NCBI GenBank assembly: GCA_021791495.1
Contig: JAJYWN010000040.1
Span: 1 to 39,012, forward strand
Direction of reading: 5' to 3'
Source: Bacillota bacterium
GTDB taxonomy: Bacteria > Bacillota > Sulfobacillia > JAJYWN01
Length of the DNA: 39,012 nt
How positions within the stretch are numbered: the first letter of the stretch is position 1; the number at the start of each line of letters is the position of its first letter. The translations under genes and the position numbers were made by a program. Below are positions 28,108-36,170 of this stretch, one piece after another. Under the pieces are notes generated by a model that was not told the origin of the DNA, made no database searches, and saw only the letters and a list, made by a program, of their open reading frames with translations.

Positions 28108-28866
28108 ATGTTGGTCAGAACCAGCGTGGAGTTACCTTCCGAGATCGTCCTGAGTGCCGATGTCCCGGCTGGAGCTCTGAGGTTATATGCAATCATGCTG
28201 GTCCATAGTGATGACAAGCACTGTTGCCGCTTTCGGAGGAGTGTTCTGGCTGAGATAGCCGGGCTCTCGGAGATGACCTGTCGGAAGTACATTGAAATCC
28301 TGAAGAACCAAGGTTACATAACTTCGATGGGTTCTGGTCAGTTCTCCATCTTGGACGCGGCGGAGACCTTTTGGCTCGGCCGGTTAGAGCAGGTAAAAAG
28401 GCGGCTTGCACGGTCTCAGTTTCTGGGAGAGGCCATAATGCGCGAATGGCTCAACCTCCTGGTGGCGACGGATCGATTTGAGGATAACGCCAGGCCCGGG
28501 TTTAATGTAAATCCCCTGACTGACGAAAGGTTCGAGTATGACAGGTACTACCCGGAGCTTGGCGTTGCCTTCGAGTTCAACGGGCCGCAACACTATGCGG
28601 CTACCGTAAGGTTCCCCAACTCCGAAGAGGCCCGCAAGACCCGGGCCTACGATGCCATGAAGCAGGGCATCGCCAAAGCTAATAACGTGACTCTGATTAT
28701 CATAGAGGCCAAGGATCTGAGCCTCAAAGGGATGTTGGCGAAGATCGGAAACCTTCTACCTCTGACGCCAGGGGCTGAGAAGAGTCCGGTCGCGGCGTAC
28801 CTCGAAAAAGAAAGCACCGCCTACCGAAACAGGGCACGCAGCTTCACCGATAGTTTGAGCAGGTGA
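28108..28866 (+). CDS. helix-turn-helix protein with a nuclease-like C-terminal domain
   Basis: The 252-residue protein has an N-terminal winged-helix region (about 20-85): GALRLYAIMLVHSDD, then FRRSVLAEIAGLSEMTCRKYIEILKNQGYI. Residues about 130-215 resemble Vsr/DUF559-type restriction-endonuclease-fold nucleases: FEYDRYYPELGVAFEFNGPQHY gives Asp145, Glu156, Asn158 and Gln161-His162 in the place of the family's D...E-x-D/N-G-x-x-H pattern, followed by Asp182 and LIIIEAKDL. Nuclease activity is inferred. The ATG at 28108 follows GGAGGTGTGG. Its GC content is visibly lower than its neighbours', suggesting transfer. It sits behind palindrome element A, and 14-bp repeats begin at its stop codon. 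A role in binding or moving that element is possible but unproven. Confidence 0.72.
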   Translation: MLVRTSVELPSEIVLSADVPAGALRLYAIMLVHSDDKHCCRFRRSVLAEIAGLSEMTCRKYIEILKNQGYITSMGSGQFSILDAAETFWLGRLEQVKRRLARSQFLGEAIMREWLNLLVATDRFEDNARPGFNVNPLTDERFEYDRYYPELGVAFEFNGPQHYAATVRFPNSEEARKTRAYDAMKQGIAKANNVTLIIIEAKDLSLKGMLAKIGNLLPLTPGAEKSPVAAYLEKESTAYRNRARSFTDSLSR

Positions 28867-28912
28867 CCGGTGGCAGGTGACCGGTGGCAGGTGACGGTGG
28901 CAGGTGACAGCC
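28861..28912. repeat. tandem 14-bp repeats at the end of the helix-turn-helix gene
   Basis: AGGTGACCGGTGGC at 28861 and 28875, a 13-bp version at 28889 and a partial copy at 28902. The first copy contains the TGA stop. They fill the gap to the convergent neighbour. Confidence 0.93.
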
Positions 28913-28930
28913 AGACACGGTCTGCCGGCC

Positions 28931-29815
28931 TCAGTAGATCTGTTTCGTGTCGCGCGGCAGAGCCTTCACATGGTGGAGGTGGGTGCTGACGCGCTGGTCG
29001 TCTCCAAGGGGATAGACGAAACCAAAATGGTCTGCCACCGGACGGGCCACCCGCCGGAACAGGTCACCCATGGTGAAGAGGGCCTGCCAGATGTCTTCCG
29101 GGACGGCGTCGGGGTAGGTGGCGATAAGCATATCCCAGAGTTCGGGCTCAAGGCACCGGCGAAAGTACTTTCCCAGCTTACCTGGGCTGACTGAGAAACC
29201 GGTACGCATCCCAATGTACCAGGTAAGCATCTTCGTCAACTGTTCTCTGACGTAATGCTCGAACATCTCCTTGGCATACGGGAGCTCGTCCCGCCAGAGC
29301 CCCTTGGCTACGTACGGGCTCACCCACCAAAACTCGTTGCAGCAGTCGGCGAAGGCCTTGGCGCTGGGCGGCTTGGGCAGGTAGCCGGCATCACTGGACG
29401 GCGGGAAGGGTGCGAACATGCCGTCCTTATCCAGAAGGAGGACCCTCAAGGTGTCTTCCTCGATTTCCTGTGCCCTTTCTACGGAAAACAAGCTCAAGTC
29501 GATTCTGTTTCCATCGACAAACTGCATCAGGTAGGCGAAATGCGTGCTGGTGTCGGCCGCCGCCGCCTCCGGCGGCGGGTCTTCCATTTCATCCGGCATT
29601 TGCATAATCATGCGTTCGCCGAACCGGTCCACCCAGCTGTGGTCAGCCGTGAATGACCGCACGTCCGTCACCACATATACGATATCGAAGTCCTGGAACA
29701 TATCCTTCGGCACGTTGGGGTTCACCCGGGAGCCATTCATGACGACCGCCCGGATGCGGTCGTCCCCCCGTGCTGTGCCTAGTATCAGGTCCAACATCTC
29801 CCGTTCGCTTCTCAT
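28931..29815 (-). CDS. aminoglycoside 6-adenylyltransferase (ANT(6)/AadK-like)
   Basis: The 294-residue protein matches streptomycin adenylyltransferases, which inactivate streptomycin by transferring AMP from ATP. The nucleotidyltransferase core is MRSEREMLDLILG, AVVMNGSRVNPN and DMFQDFDIVYVV (Asp42 and Asp44 as metal ligands), followed by WVDRFGERMIMQMP, MQFVDGNRIDLSL, and C-terminal YVAKGLWRDELPYAKEMFEH with LTWYIGMRTGFSVSPGKLGKYF. Length is typical. AGGAGG lies eleven bases before the ATG. A short Pro/Ala-rich insert (EDPPPEAAAADTS) follows the core. It is convergent with the helix-turn-helix gene, in the accessory part of the window. Actual resistance cannot be deduced. Confidence 0.93.
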   Translation of the reverse strand: MRSEREMLDLILGTARGDDRIRAVVMNGSRVNPNVPKDMFQDFDIVYVVTDVRSFTADHSWVDRFGERMIMQMPDEMEDPPPEAAAADTSTHFAYLMQFVDGNRIDLSLFSVERAQEIEEDTLRVLLLDKDGMFAPFPPSSDAGYLPKPPSAKAFADCCNEFWWVSPYVAKGLWRDELPYAKEMFEHYVREQLTKMLTWYIGMRTGFSVSPGKLGKYFRRCLEPELWDMLIATYPDAVPEDIWQALFTMGDLFRRVARPVADHFGFVYPLGDDQRVSTHLHHVKALPRDTKQIY

Positions 29816-29858
29816 CGGCCGCCGAGCCTCCTATGCGTTAGAGAATGGTGGCGCACGG

Positions 29859-31253
29859 TCACAAGGTCACCCGTTCCCCCTGCCGCGGCACGGTCACATC
29901 CGGCGCGCCCACCTCCCGAAGCCGCGCCGCCAGCGCCTGACTGGCCTCGGCTTCGCCGTGCACCAGGAAAGTCCGCCGCGGTGGCTTCGGGACGGCCCTA
30001 AACCAGTCCACCAGATCGGCCTGATCGCCGTGGGCAGAGAAACCACCCAGCTTGATGACCTTCGCCCGCACCGCGATCTCCTCACCGAAGAGCCTCACCC
30101 GCGGCGCGCCGTCGACCAACTGCCGCCCCAGCGTACCCTCGGCCTGGTAGCCAATGATGAGCACCGTGGACTCCGGCCGCCACAGATTGTGCTTGAGATG
30201 GTGCTTGATCCTGCCGCTGTCGCACATCCCGCTGGCCGAAATGATGATGGCTCCACCCCGGATCTCGTTTAGGCCCCTGGACTCCTCCATGCTCCGGCTG
30301 AACCTCAAGCCACGGAAGGCGAGTGGGTCGTCACCCGACCGCAGCAGCGCCAAGGTCTCAGCGTCAAAGCAGTCGCTGTGTCGCAAGAAAATCTCGGTCG
30401 CGCCCACGGCCAGCGGGCTGTCGACGTACACCGGCCACTTTGGCACCAGCCCTTCGGCCCTCAGCCCGTCCAAGACATAGAGAAATTCCTGCGTGCGCTC
30501 CACCGCAAAGGCCGGCACGATGAGGTTTCCGCCGCGCCGCGCGGTATCGTTCACCGCCTCCGCCAAAAGCCGGCGCAGTTCGGCCTTGCCCTCATGCAGT
30601 CGAGAGCCGTAAGTGCTCTCCATGACAAGGTAGTCGGCGACCGGCACCGGCTCCGGATCGCGGATGATCGGCGTACCCTTGCTTCCCAAGTCGCCGGAGA
30701 AGACCAGTGTACACCGTCCGTGGTCCACCTCCAGGCTCACCGACGCCGAACCCAGAATGTGGCCGGCGTCCCGGAACGTGGCCACCGCCCCGCCCGGAAG
30801 CCCTACCCCCTCCCCATAGGCCACCGGTCGCATCATGGACGTCGCACGGTATGCGTCTTCAAGAGTGTAGAGGGGCGGCTCCTCGGCACGTCCGGCGCGC
30901 CGCGCCTTGCGGTTCACCCACTCTTGCTCCGTTAACTGAATGTGAGCCGCGTCCGCCAGCATAATGGTGGCCAGGTCCGCTGTGGCGGAAGTCGCATAGA
31001 TCGGGCCGTTATACCCCCGCGCCGCCAAGAGCGGCAGCAGACCGGAGTGGTCGATATGCGCGTGTGTCAGGAGCACGGCGCCGATAGAACTCAGGTCGAA
31101 GGGAAAGGGGGCCCGGTTGGCCGCTTCCGCCCCGCGCCCCTGATGCAACCCGCAGTCCACCAGGACCCGCGCGCCTCCGTACCGGACCAAGAAGCACGAA
31201 CCGGTCACCGTCCCGGCCGCCCCATAGAACCCGATTTCCAGCGGTTCTGCCAT
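29859..31253 (-). CDS. metallo-beta-lactamase/beta-CASP RNA-processing family protein
   Basis: The 464-residue protein resembles bacterial CPSF/YSH1-like nucleases (COG1236). The zinc motif is THAHIDHSG (His64, His66, Asp68, His69), with DAGHILGSASVSLE, SGDLG and the beta-CASP motifs ESTYGSRLHEGKAEL, NLIVPAFAVERTQEFLYVL, YVDSPLA, IIISASGMCDSGRIKHHLKHNL and GFSAHGDQADLVDW, followed by the closing histidine in FLVHGEAEA. Endo- or exoribonuclease activity is likely by family. The ATG at 31253 has GGGGGCGG upstream; the in-frame extension to 31388 is charged and low-complexity and has no comparable site. It could act in RNA turnover alongside RNase R. Confidence 0.93.
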   Translation of the reverse strand: MAEPLEIGFYGAAGTVTGSCFLVRYGGARVLVDCGLHQGRGAEAANRAPFPFDLSSIGAVLLTHAHIDHSGLLPLLAARGYNGPIYATSATADLATIMLADAAHIQLTEQEWVNRKARRAGRAEEPPLYTLEDAYRATSMMRPVAYGEGVGLPGGAVATFRDAGHILGSASVSLEVDHGRCTLVFSGDLGSKGTPIIRDPEPVPVADYLVMESTYGSRLHEGKAELRRLLAEAVNDTARRGGNLIVPAFAVERTQEFLYVLDGLRAEGLVPKWPVYVDSPLAVGATEIFLRHSDCFDAETLALLRSGDDPLAFRGLRFSRSMEESRGLNEIRGGAIIISASGMCDSGRIKHHLKHNLWRPESTVLIIGYQAEGTLGRQLVDGAPRVRLFGEEIAVRAKVIKLGGFSAHGDQADLVDWFRAVPKPPRRTFLVHGEAEASQALAARLREVGAPDVTVPRQGERVTL

Positions 31254-31413
31254 CGCCGCACCGCCCCCTAGTAGCGTGCCGGATTCCATCCCATTGCCGT
31301 CTGTACCTGACGGTTGTCCGGCCCTCGATTCTGACCCACGATTCTCCTCGTCGGACTCATCATCCTTTTCGCCGTTCCGACCATCCACCCTGGCAGGCGG
31401 CGTGGGGCAAATG

Positions 31414-31449
31414 GAACCGGGGCGGACTCTTTTCTGTCCGCCCCGGTTC
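31414..31449 (-). terminator. strong hairpin after the small hydrophilic protein gene
   Basis: GAACCGGGGCGGAC (31414-31427) pairs perfectly over 14 bp with 31436-31449 around an 8-nt loop. On the minus strand a partial T run follows. It separates the small gene from the MBL gene. Confidence 0.8.
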
Positions 31450-31469
31450 GGCCTGCTAGATCACAGCAA

Positions 31470-31754
31470 TCAGTGTTTTTCGGGCCCGGTCTTGTTGGGG
31501 GAGTCTTTCCCTGAAGCCTGCTTGCTGAAAGACGACGTGCCGCTCTCGAACTTGTCCTGGTCGCCCTTGGGGTTCACGCTGCTCGCAGTCTTGGTGCCAT
31601 AGACCTCAGCGCTAGTCGGTTTGCCCTTCTCGGGCTTGTTGCGGTCGGCCGCGATCTCATCGGCCACTTCCTGCTCGAAGCGCTGCTGGTTGAGGCTGCC
31701 CAGGAAGTCTCCGGCTCCACTGTCGCCACCGCTGTATTGTCTTTTGTTCGCCAT
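31470..31754 (-). CDS. small hydrophilic protein of unknown function
   Basis: The 94-residue product is rich in Gly, Ser, Lys, Asp and Gln, with no hydrophobic segment, so it is probably disordered. It begins MANKRQYSGGDSG, contains SLNQQRFEQEVADEIAADRNK, and has two loosely similar motifs, VYGTKTASS and FESGTSSFSKQ. These recall gamma-type spore proteins (FGTEFAS repeats), but the similarity is slight and the assignment is only a suggestion. The ATG at 31754 has GGAGGTGAAACC upstream, a strong site that supports a real gene. A strong hairpin follows. It sits downstream of the polyprenyl synthase gene. Confidence 0.75.
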   Translation of the reverse strand: MANKRQYSGGDSGAGDFLGSLNQQRFEQEVADEIAADRNKPEKGKPTSAEVYGTKTASSVNPKGDQDKFESGTSSFSKQASGKDSPNKTGPEKH

Positions 31755-31843
31755 GGTTTCACCTCCAACCAAGTGTGACCCTATTGTTCCCACTGTGGAG
31801 GAGGTCGGCCATAGCAAAACAGCCCAGCTACGGGCCGAAAAGG

Positions 31844-32812
31844 TTACCAGGTCCGCGACACTACGAAATCGGCCAGGCCTTCCAGCGCCTTGCGTCCGCG
31901 CGACTCCGGCACCACCGTCAAAGCAGCCTTGGCTTCATCGACGTAGCGGATGGCTTGGCGTCGCGTGTAATCCACACCACCGCTGGCCTTAATGATCTCC
32001 AAGGCCTCACCGATGGCGCTGTCGTCGGCGTCTCCCGACAGAATTTCGCGGAGCCGGTCGGCCCTAGGTGAATGCTTCAAGGCGTACAATAACGGCAACG
32101 TGTAGACCCCGCTGCGCATGTCGCCGCCCGCCACCGGCTTCCCCGTCTCAGCGGCGCTTCCCAGGATGTCCAACAAGTCGTCGGCCATCTGGAACGCGAT
32201 GCCGACAGAGTCACCATACCGGCGCAAGGCATCCACCTGCTCCGGACTGGCACCACATAAAAGCGCGCCCAGCCGCGTGCAAACCCCAAAGAAGCTGGCG
32301 GTTTTCTCTTGGATACGCTGCAAGTAACCATCCTCGGTCAGGTCCAGGTCGTACCCGTGCCTCGTCTGGAGCATCTCGCCATGGCAGATTTCGACCACCA
32401 GATCAGCCAAGATGCGCACGACCTCGGACGAATAGCGGCTGGCGATAGAAGCGACGGCGCTGGCAAACAGGTAGTCGCCCACCAGAACGGCGACCTTGGA
32501 ACTCCACGCCGCGTTCACGGTGGGCCGCCCGCGCCGCAACGACGAGTTATCGATGACATCATCGTGCACCAGGGTCGCCATGTGCATCAATTCGGCCCCG
32601 GCCGCCAGTGGTTTCAGGGTCTCCAGGTCATAGTCGAACAAACGCCCGGCCATGAGGAGCATGGCGGGACGTAACCGCTTGCCACCCGCCTCCAGAGGAT
32701 GGAGGGAGGCCTGGTTAAGAAGGGGATCGCGCGAAGAGACTGTCTCCTTCAGATGCTCTTCGACTTTGGCTAGATCGCCAGCTATATCCCCTAAGAAGTC
32801 AAGACTTTTCAT
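31844..32812 (-). CDS. polyprenyl (heptaprenyl-type) diphosphate synthase
   Basis: The 322-residue trans-prenyltransferase condenses isopentenyl diphosphate to a long-chain prenyl diphosphate, used for menaquinone side chains. Motifs: EAGGKRLRPAM, the first aspartate-rich motif HDDVIDNSSLRRGRPT (Asp84, Asp85, Asp88), GDYLFASA, EKTASFFGVCTRLGA, and the second aspartate-rich motif FQMADDLLDILG (Asp211, Asp212, Asp215). The chain length cannot be read with confidence. A promoter lies upstream at 32848-32876. No hepS or menaquinone gene is adjacent. Confidence 0.94.
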   Translation of the reverse strand: MKSLDFLGDIAGDLAKVEEHLKETVSSRDPLLNQASLHPLEAGGKRLRPAMLLMAGRLFDYDLETLKPLAAGAELMHMATLVHDDVIDNSSLRRGRPTVNAAWSSKVAVLVGDYLFASAVASIASRYSSEVVRILADLVVEICHGEMLQTRHGYDLDLTEDGYLQRIQEKTASFFGVCTRLGALLCGASPEQVDALRRYGDSVGIAFQMADDLLDILGSAAETGKPVAGGDMRSGVYTLPLLYALKHSPRADRLREILSGDADDSAIGEALEIIKASGGVDYTRRQAIRYVDEAKAALTVVPESRGRKALEGLADFVVSRTW

Positions 32813-32847
32813 GTTTCACCCCGAGCACACCCCGACCGGACGCTATT

Positions 32848-32876
32848 ATCCTATCACAAACAGGTTTGCTGTCCAA
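32848..32876 (-). promoter_or_regulatory. promoter of the polyprenyl synthase gene
   Basis: On the minus strand, -35 TTGGAC (32876-32871), 17 bp spacer and -10 TAGGAT (32853-32848). Confidence 0.7.
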
Positions 32877-32899
32877 GTCTTTCGGAACCCATGACCCAG

Positions 32900-34000
32900 C
32901 TAGCCCCCTGTGGGCAGTTGCCCGTCGGTTTCCCCGCGTTCCAGGGCCCGGGCCAGTTGCCTGAGGCGGCGAATCCGGTGGTTTACGGCCGACTTCGAGG
33001 CGCGCGGCTTCAAACGTGACCCGATCTCCGTGAGACTGGCTTGAGGAAAAGCCAGGCGCAACCTGGCCACTTCCTGAAGAGGCAGCGGCAGATGCTGCAG
33101 CCCGACGGTCTTCTGGATCAGCTTGATATCGTTGATTTGCTCCACGGACGCCCTGACCGTCTTGTCGAGATTGGCGGTCTCGGCATTGACCCGCCGGTTC
33201 ACGTCATTTCGCACATCTTTCAGCACCCGCACCTGTTCCATGGCCAGACTGCCGGCGCTGGCACCCAATGCCTTGAGGAAGTTGTTGATGAGATCGGCGT
33301 CCTTGAGATAGACCGAGAAGGTGCCGCCGCGCTGCCGCATGCCCACTCCGGCCCCGGCCCCAGCTCGACCTCCGGTTCCGGACCCGGCTCCAGGCTCCCC
33401 CCGGCTTCTCGCCCCGGGGACGCTCCGGCTGATCAGGCCGGCCACGGCCCGCGCCAACCTTTCGGTAGCCACTACAAACTCCAGGTGGTACTCGTGCCCG
33501 GGGTCAGTCACCCATCCTGAACCGAGGAAGAGGCCCCGCAAGTAGGCCCGGCGACAGCAGGCGTGTTTGGCCATGCCGGGCGGCAGAACGTCCGAAAACT
33601 GCCCGCGCCCGTCCATGAGTCCAAGGGTTTCCAGAGCGTGGCGCCCATGCGCTCCATCGGTGCCGGCTCCCACGGCGAGGGCGCCGCCCGGCGTCTCGCC
33701 GGCCCTCTCCTCCACCGCATCCAGCGGGGACTCAACCTGAAACGTGTTGTGCCGTTGCAGCCGGAGGCCGCGAAACACCGACATGCGCACCGGTCCGGCC
33801 GCGACCTCTTTCATTAGGAGGAAAGCCCGGCGCGCCACCGGAGCTTGTCCGACACGGACGACCAAAGACACCTGGCCGCCGGCCGCAATACGGATGGTGC
33901 CGGCGGCGCGGACCAAGCCGGCCAGCTCCGACAGCTTGCAGCAAGGGTTATCCGGCGCCACCCGCGCCAGTTCGTTCTTGACAGTTTCAGAGTAGGACAC
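32900..34000 (-). CDS. whiA: WhiA sporulation/cell-division regulator (DUF199)
   Basis: The 366-residue protein has the WhiA layout: an N-terminal degenerate LAGLIDADG-homing-endonuclease fold (SYSETVKNELARV, AHACCRRAYLRGLFLGSGWVTDPGHEYHLEF) and a C-terminal helix-turn-helix (LPLPLQEVARLRLAFPQASLTEIGSRL with KPRASKSAVNHRIRRL). In spore formers it affects division and, in actinomycetes, sporulation. Residues 194-226 are a Gly/Ala/Arg/Ser-rich insertion, and 99-119 are also glycine-rich. The GTG start at 34000 lies within the end of yvcK (14-bp overlap), as is typical of the rapZ-yvcK-whiA operon. Confidence 0.96.
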   Translation of the reverse strand: MSYSETVKNELARVAPDNPCCKLSELAGLVRAAGTIRIAAGGQVSLVVRVGQAPVARRAFLLMKEVAAGPVRMSVFRGLRLQRHNTFQVESPLDAVEERAGETPGGALAVGAGTDGAHGRHALETLGLMDGRGQFSDVLPPGMAKHACCRRAYLRGLFLGSGWVTDPGHEYHLEFVVATERLARAVAGLISRSVPGARSRGEPGAGSGTGGRAGAGAGVGMRQRGGTFSVYLKDADLINNFLKALGASAGSLAMEQVRVLKDVRNDVNRRVNAETANLDKTVRASVEQINDIKLIQKTVGLQHLPLPLQEVARLRLAFPQASLTEIGSRLKPRASKSAVNHRIRRLRQLARALERGETDGQLPTGG

Positions 34001-35276
34001 TGTGCATCAGCGCCTCCGCCAGCCGGTGAGGGTCGTGCCGGATCAAGCCCTCGACGGTCATCATGGGCGCTTCGACCATCCGCACGCCACGTGCCTTGAA
34101 GGCGACTGCAGCGGCGGCATCGACTTCCACCGGGAAAGCCTGCTGCTTCTCGTACTCCAGGCGCCTCGTTTCAGGGATAGGGGAATTGCTGTAGAGACAG
34201 ACGTCGACCAGGCCCGGCCCTCCGTGCTCCTCCACTGCCTGAAGATGGTCGAGCGCGGAGAAACCCTCTGTCTCCCCGGGCTGGGTCATGATGTTCATGA
34301 CCAAGACCACCGGCGCCCTGGTCTGGCGCAGAGCCTCGGCGATGGGAGTTACCAAGAGATTCGGGATGATGCTGGTGAACAGGCTCCCCGGCCCCAGCAC
34401 CACTATGTCGGCGGAGGCGATCGCCGCCAGGGCTTCCGCCGGCGGACGGCAGTCGGACGGTCGGAGGAACACCCGGCGGATCCGGCCGTGCGCCGCCGAG
34501 GTAGCCGTTTGGGCGATGGTGCTTTCCCCTTCCACCACTTCACCGTCTTCCATCTCGGCGCCCAGCAAGACCGAGTCCACCGACGACGGTAACACCTGGC
34601 CGCGGATGGCCAGCACCTTGCTGGACTCGCGCACGGCCTCTTCAAAGTCACCCAAGAGCTCGCTTAAGGCGGCAATGAAGAGATTGCCCAGGCTGTGGCC
34701 GCGCAGGGTGCCCGAAGTAAAACGGTGCTGGAAGAGACGTTCCATCAAGGGTTCGGTGTCCGCCAGGGCTACCAGGCAGTTACGTATGTCCCCCGGCGGC
34801 GGCACGCCCAATTCGTCCCGGAGCCGGCCGGAACTGCCTCCGTCGTCTGAGACGGTAACGATGGCGGTGATGTTGCTGGTGTAGTGTTTCAACCCCCGGA
34901 GCAGTATGGAAAGCCCCGTCCCACCCCCCAGCACCACCACCCGCGGGCCCTTTTCCAGTTGGAGTTTCTCGTATAAGACCTTCCCCAGGTCCTGCGTGCC
35001 CGGCGCGACTGACCGGACGATGGAAGTCGTCAGACGCTGCACCGAATAGAAGGCTAAGGCCAGACCGGCCACGGCCAGGATGATCCCGCGGGCCACGGGT
35101 GGCAGAGATCCCTCGGTTACCATGGCGCTGTGCCACAAAACATCTTCCGCCGACGCCAGCAGACGGGCATTGGCGGCCACCGCCACGCCGACCACGGCCA
35201 AGAGGAAGCCGACCAGGAACAGGGCCAGCCAGCGCTTGACCCCCATCCCGGGGTAGAGCCACCGCCGGAGTTTCAT
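33987..35276 (-). CDS. yvcK: YvcK/GlmR family protein with N-terminal membrane anchor
   Basis: The 429-residue protein belongs to the CofD-like UDP-sugar-binding family, which in Bacillus stimulates GlmS and supports cell-wall synthesis on gluconeogenic carbon. The core starts with RVVVLGGGTGLSILLRGLK and DDGGSSGRLRDELGVPPPGDIRNCL, followed by HRFTSGTLRGHSLGNLFIAAL and LGPGSLFTSIIPNLLV. Unlike the soluble Bacillus protein, it has two hydrophobic helices at about 16-36 and 60-78, so it is probably membrane-anchored. The ATG overlaps the rapZ stop by four bases. Confidence 0.96.
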   Translation of the reverse strand: MKLRRWLYPGMGVKRWLALFLVGFLLAVVGVAVAANARLLASAEDVLWHSAMVTEGSLPPVARGIILAVAGLALAFYSVQRLTTSIVRSVAPGTQDLGKVLYEKLQLEKGPRVVVLGGGTGLSILLRGLKHYTSNITAIVTVSDDGGSSGRLRDELGVPPPGDIRNCLVALADTEPLMERLFQHRFTSGTLRGHSLGNLFIAALSELLGDFEEAVRESSKVLAIRGQVLPSSVDSVLLGAEMEDGEVVEGESTIAQTATSAAHGRIRRVFLRPSDCRPPAEALAAIASADIVVLGPGSLFTSIIPNLLVTPIAEALRQTRAPVVLVMNIMTQPGETEGFSALDHLQAVEEHGGPGLVDVCLYSNSPIPETRRLEYEKQQAFPVEVDAAAAVAFKARGVRMVEAPMMTVEGLIRHDPHRLAEALMHSVLL

Positions 35277-36151
35277 GAAGCGCCCGTCCCCGCCTTGCCC
35301 ACGTCACGGTGCTCGACGATCACCGTGTGGCCACCTTCACGCAAGCGCGATGCCAGCCGGTTCGCCACCACCACCGACCGGTGGAGGCCACCGGTACAAC
35401 CAATAGCGATGGTGAGCTGGCTTTTCCCTTCCGTCAGGAAGTTTGGCAGGATGAACTCTATGAAGCCGATGAACCGGCGCATGAACCGCTGCGACAAGGG
35501 CCACTTCATGATGTACTGCTCCACCTCAGCCTCGGTGCCGGGCTTCTCACGCAACGAATCCACGTAGAAAGGGTTCGGCAGAAACCGGACGTCGAAGACC
35601 AGGTCGGCGTCGAGCGGCAGCCCGTGCTTGTAGCCAAAAGAGACTATGCCGATGATGAGTCGGGCTAGCCCTTCGTCACTGTCAAAAACCTGCTGCAACT
35701 CTTCCCGCAGCCTCTGGGGGGAGATGTCGGAGGTGTCGATGATGCGGTGGGCACGGCCGCGCAGTTCATCCAGCATCTTGCGCTCTTCACGGATACCTTC
35801 GAGGATGCGGCCGTGCGGCGCCAAGGGATGGCGGCGCCGCGTTTCTTTGAAACGGCGTACCAGAGTCTCTTCGCTGGCCTCGAGAAACAGGATATGGTAA
35901 ATGAACCCCATTTCCTCGAGGGTCCGCAGCGCGGTGGAGATCTCGTCGAAGAACTCCCCGCCCCGGATGTCCATGACCAAGGCCACGCGCCGGAGTTGGT
36001 CGGACTGGGAGCACATCTCGGCGAACTGCGGTAGGAGGCTGGGCGGGAGGTTATCCACGCAGAAGAAGCCCATGTCCTCCAGGCTCTGAATGGCCCGGCT
36101 CTTGCCCGCGCCCGAAAGCCCGGTAATGATCACGAAATTGGTGTTTGCCAA
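35273..36151 (-). CDS. rapZ: RapZ/YvcJ family nucleotide-binding protein
   Basis: The 292-residue protein has a Walker A (ITGLSGAGKSRAIQSLEDMGFFCVDNLPP), a central DTSDISPQRLREEL region, and the conserved C-terminal domain with DVRFLPNPFYV, then TIAIGCTGGLHRSVVVANRLA. In E. coli RapZ controls glmS through small RNAs; in Bacillus YvcJ hydrolyses nucleotides. Lying with yvcK and whiA, it fits the conserved operon linking amino-sugar supply and division. The TTG at 36151 has AGGTGAGGACC upstream and follows the PHP gene by 20 bp. Confidence 0.96.
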   Translation of the reverse strand: MANTNFVIITGLSGAGKSRAIQSLEDMGFFCVDNLPPSLLPQFAEMCSQSDQLRRVALVMDIRGGEFFDEISTALRTLEEMGFIYHILFLEASEETLVRRFKETRRRHPLAPHGRILEGIREERKMLDELRGRAHRIIDTSDISPQRLREELQQVFDSDEGLARLIIGIVSFGYKHGLPLDADLVFDVRFLPNPFYVDSLREKPGTEAEVEQYIMKWPLSQRFMRRFIGFIEFILPNFLTEGKSQLTIAIGCTGGLHRSVVVANRLASRLREGGHTVIVEHRDVGKAGTGAS

Positions 36152-36170
36152 AGGTCCTCACCTGCCGGGG

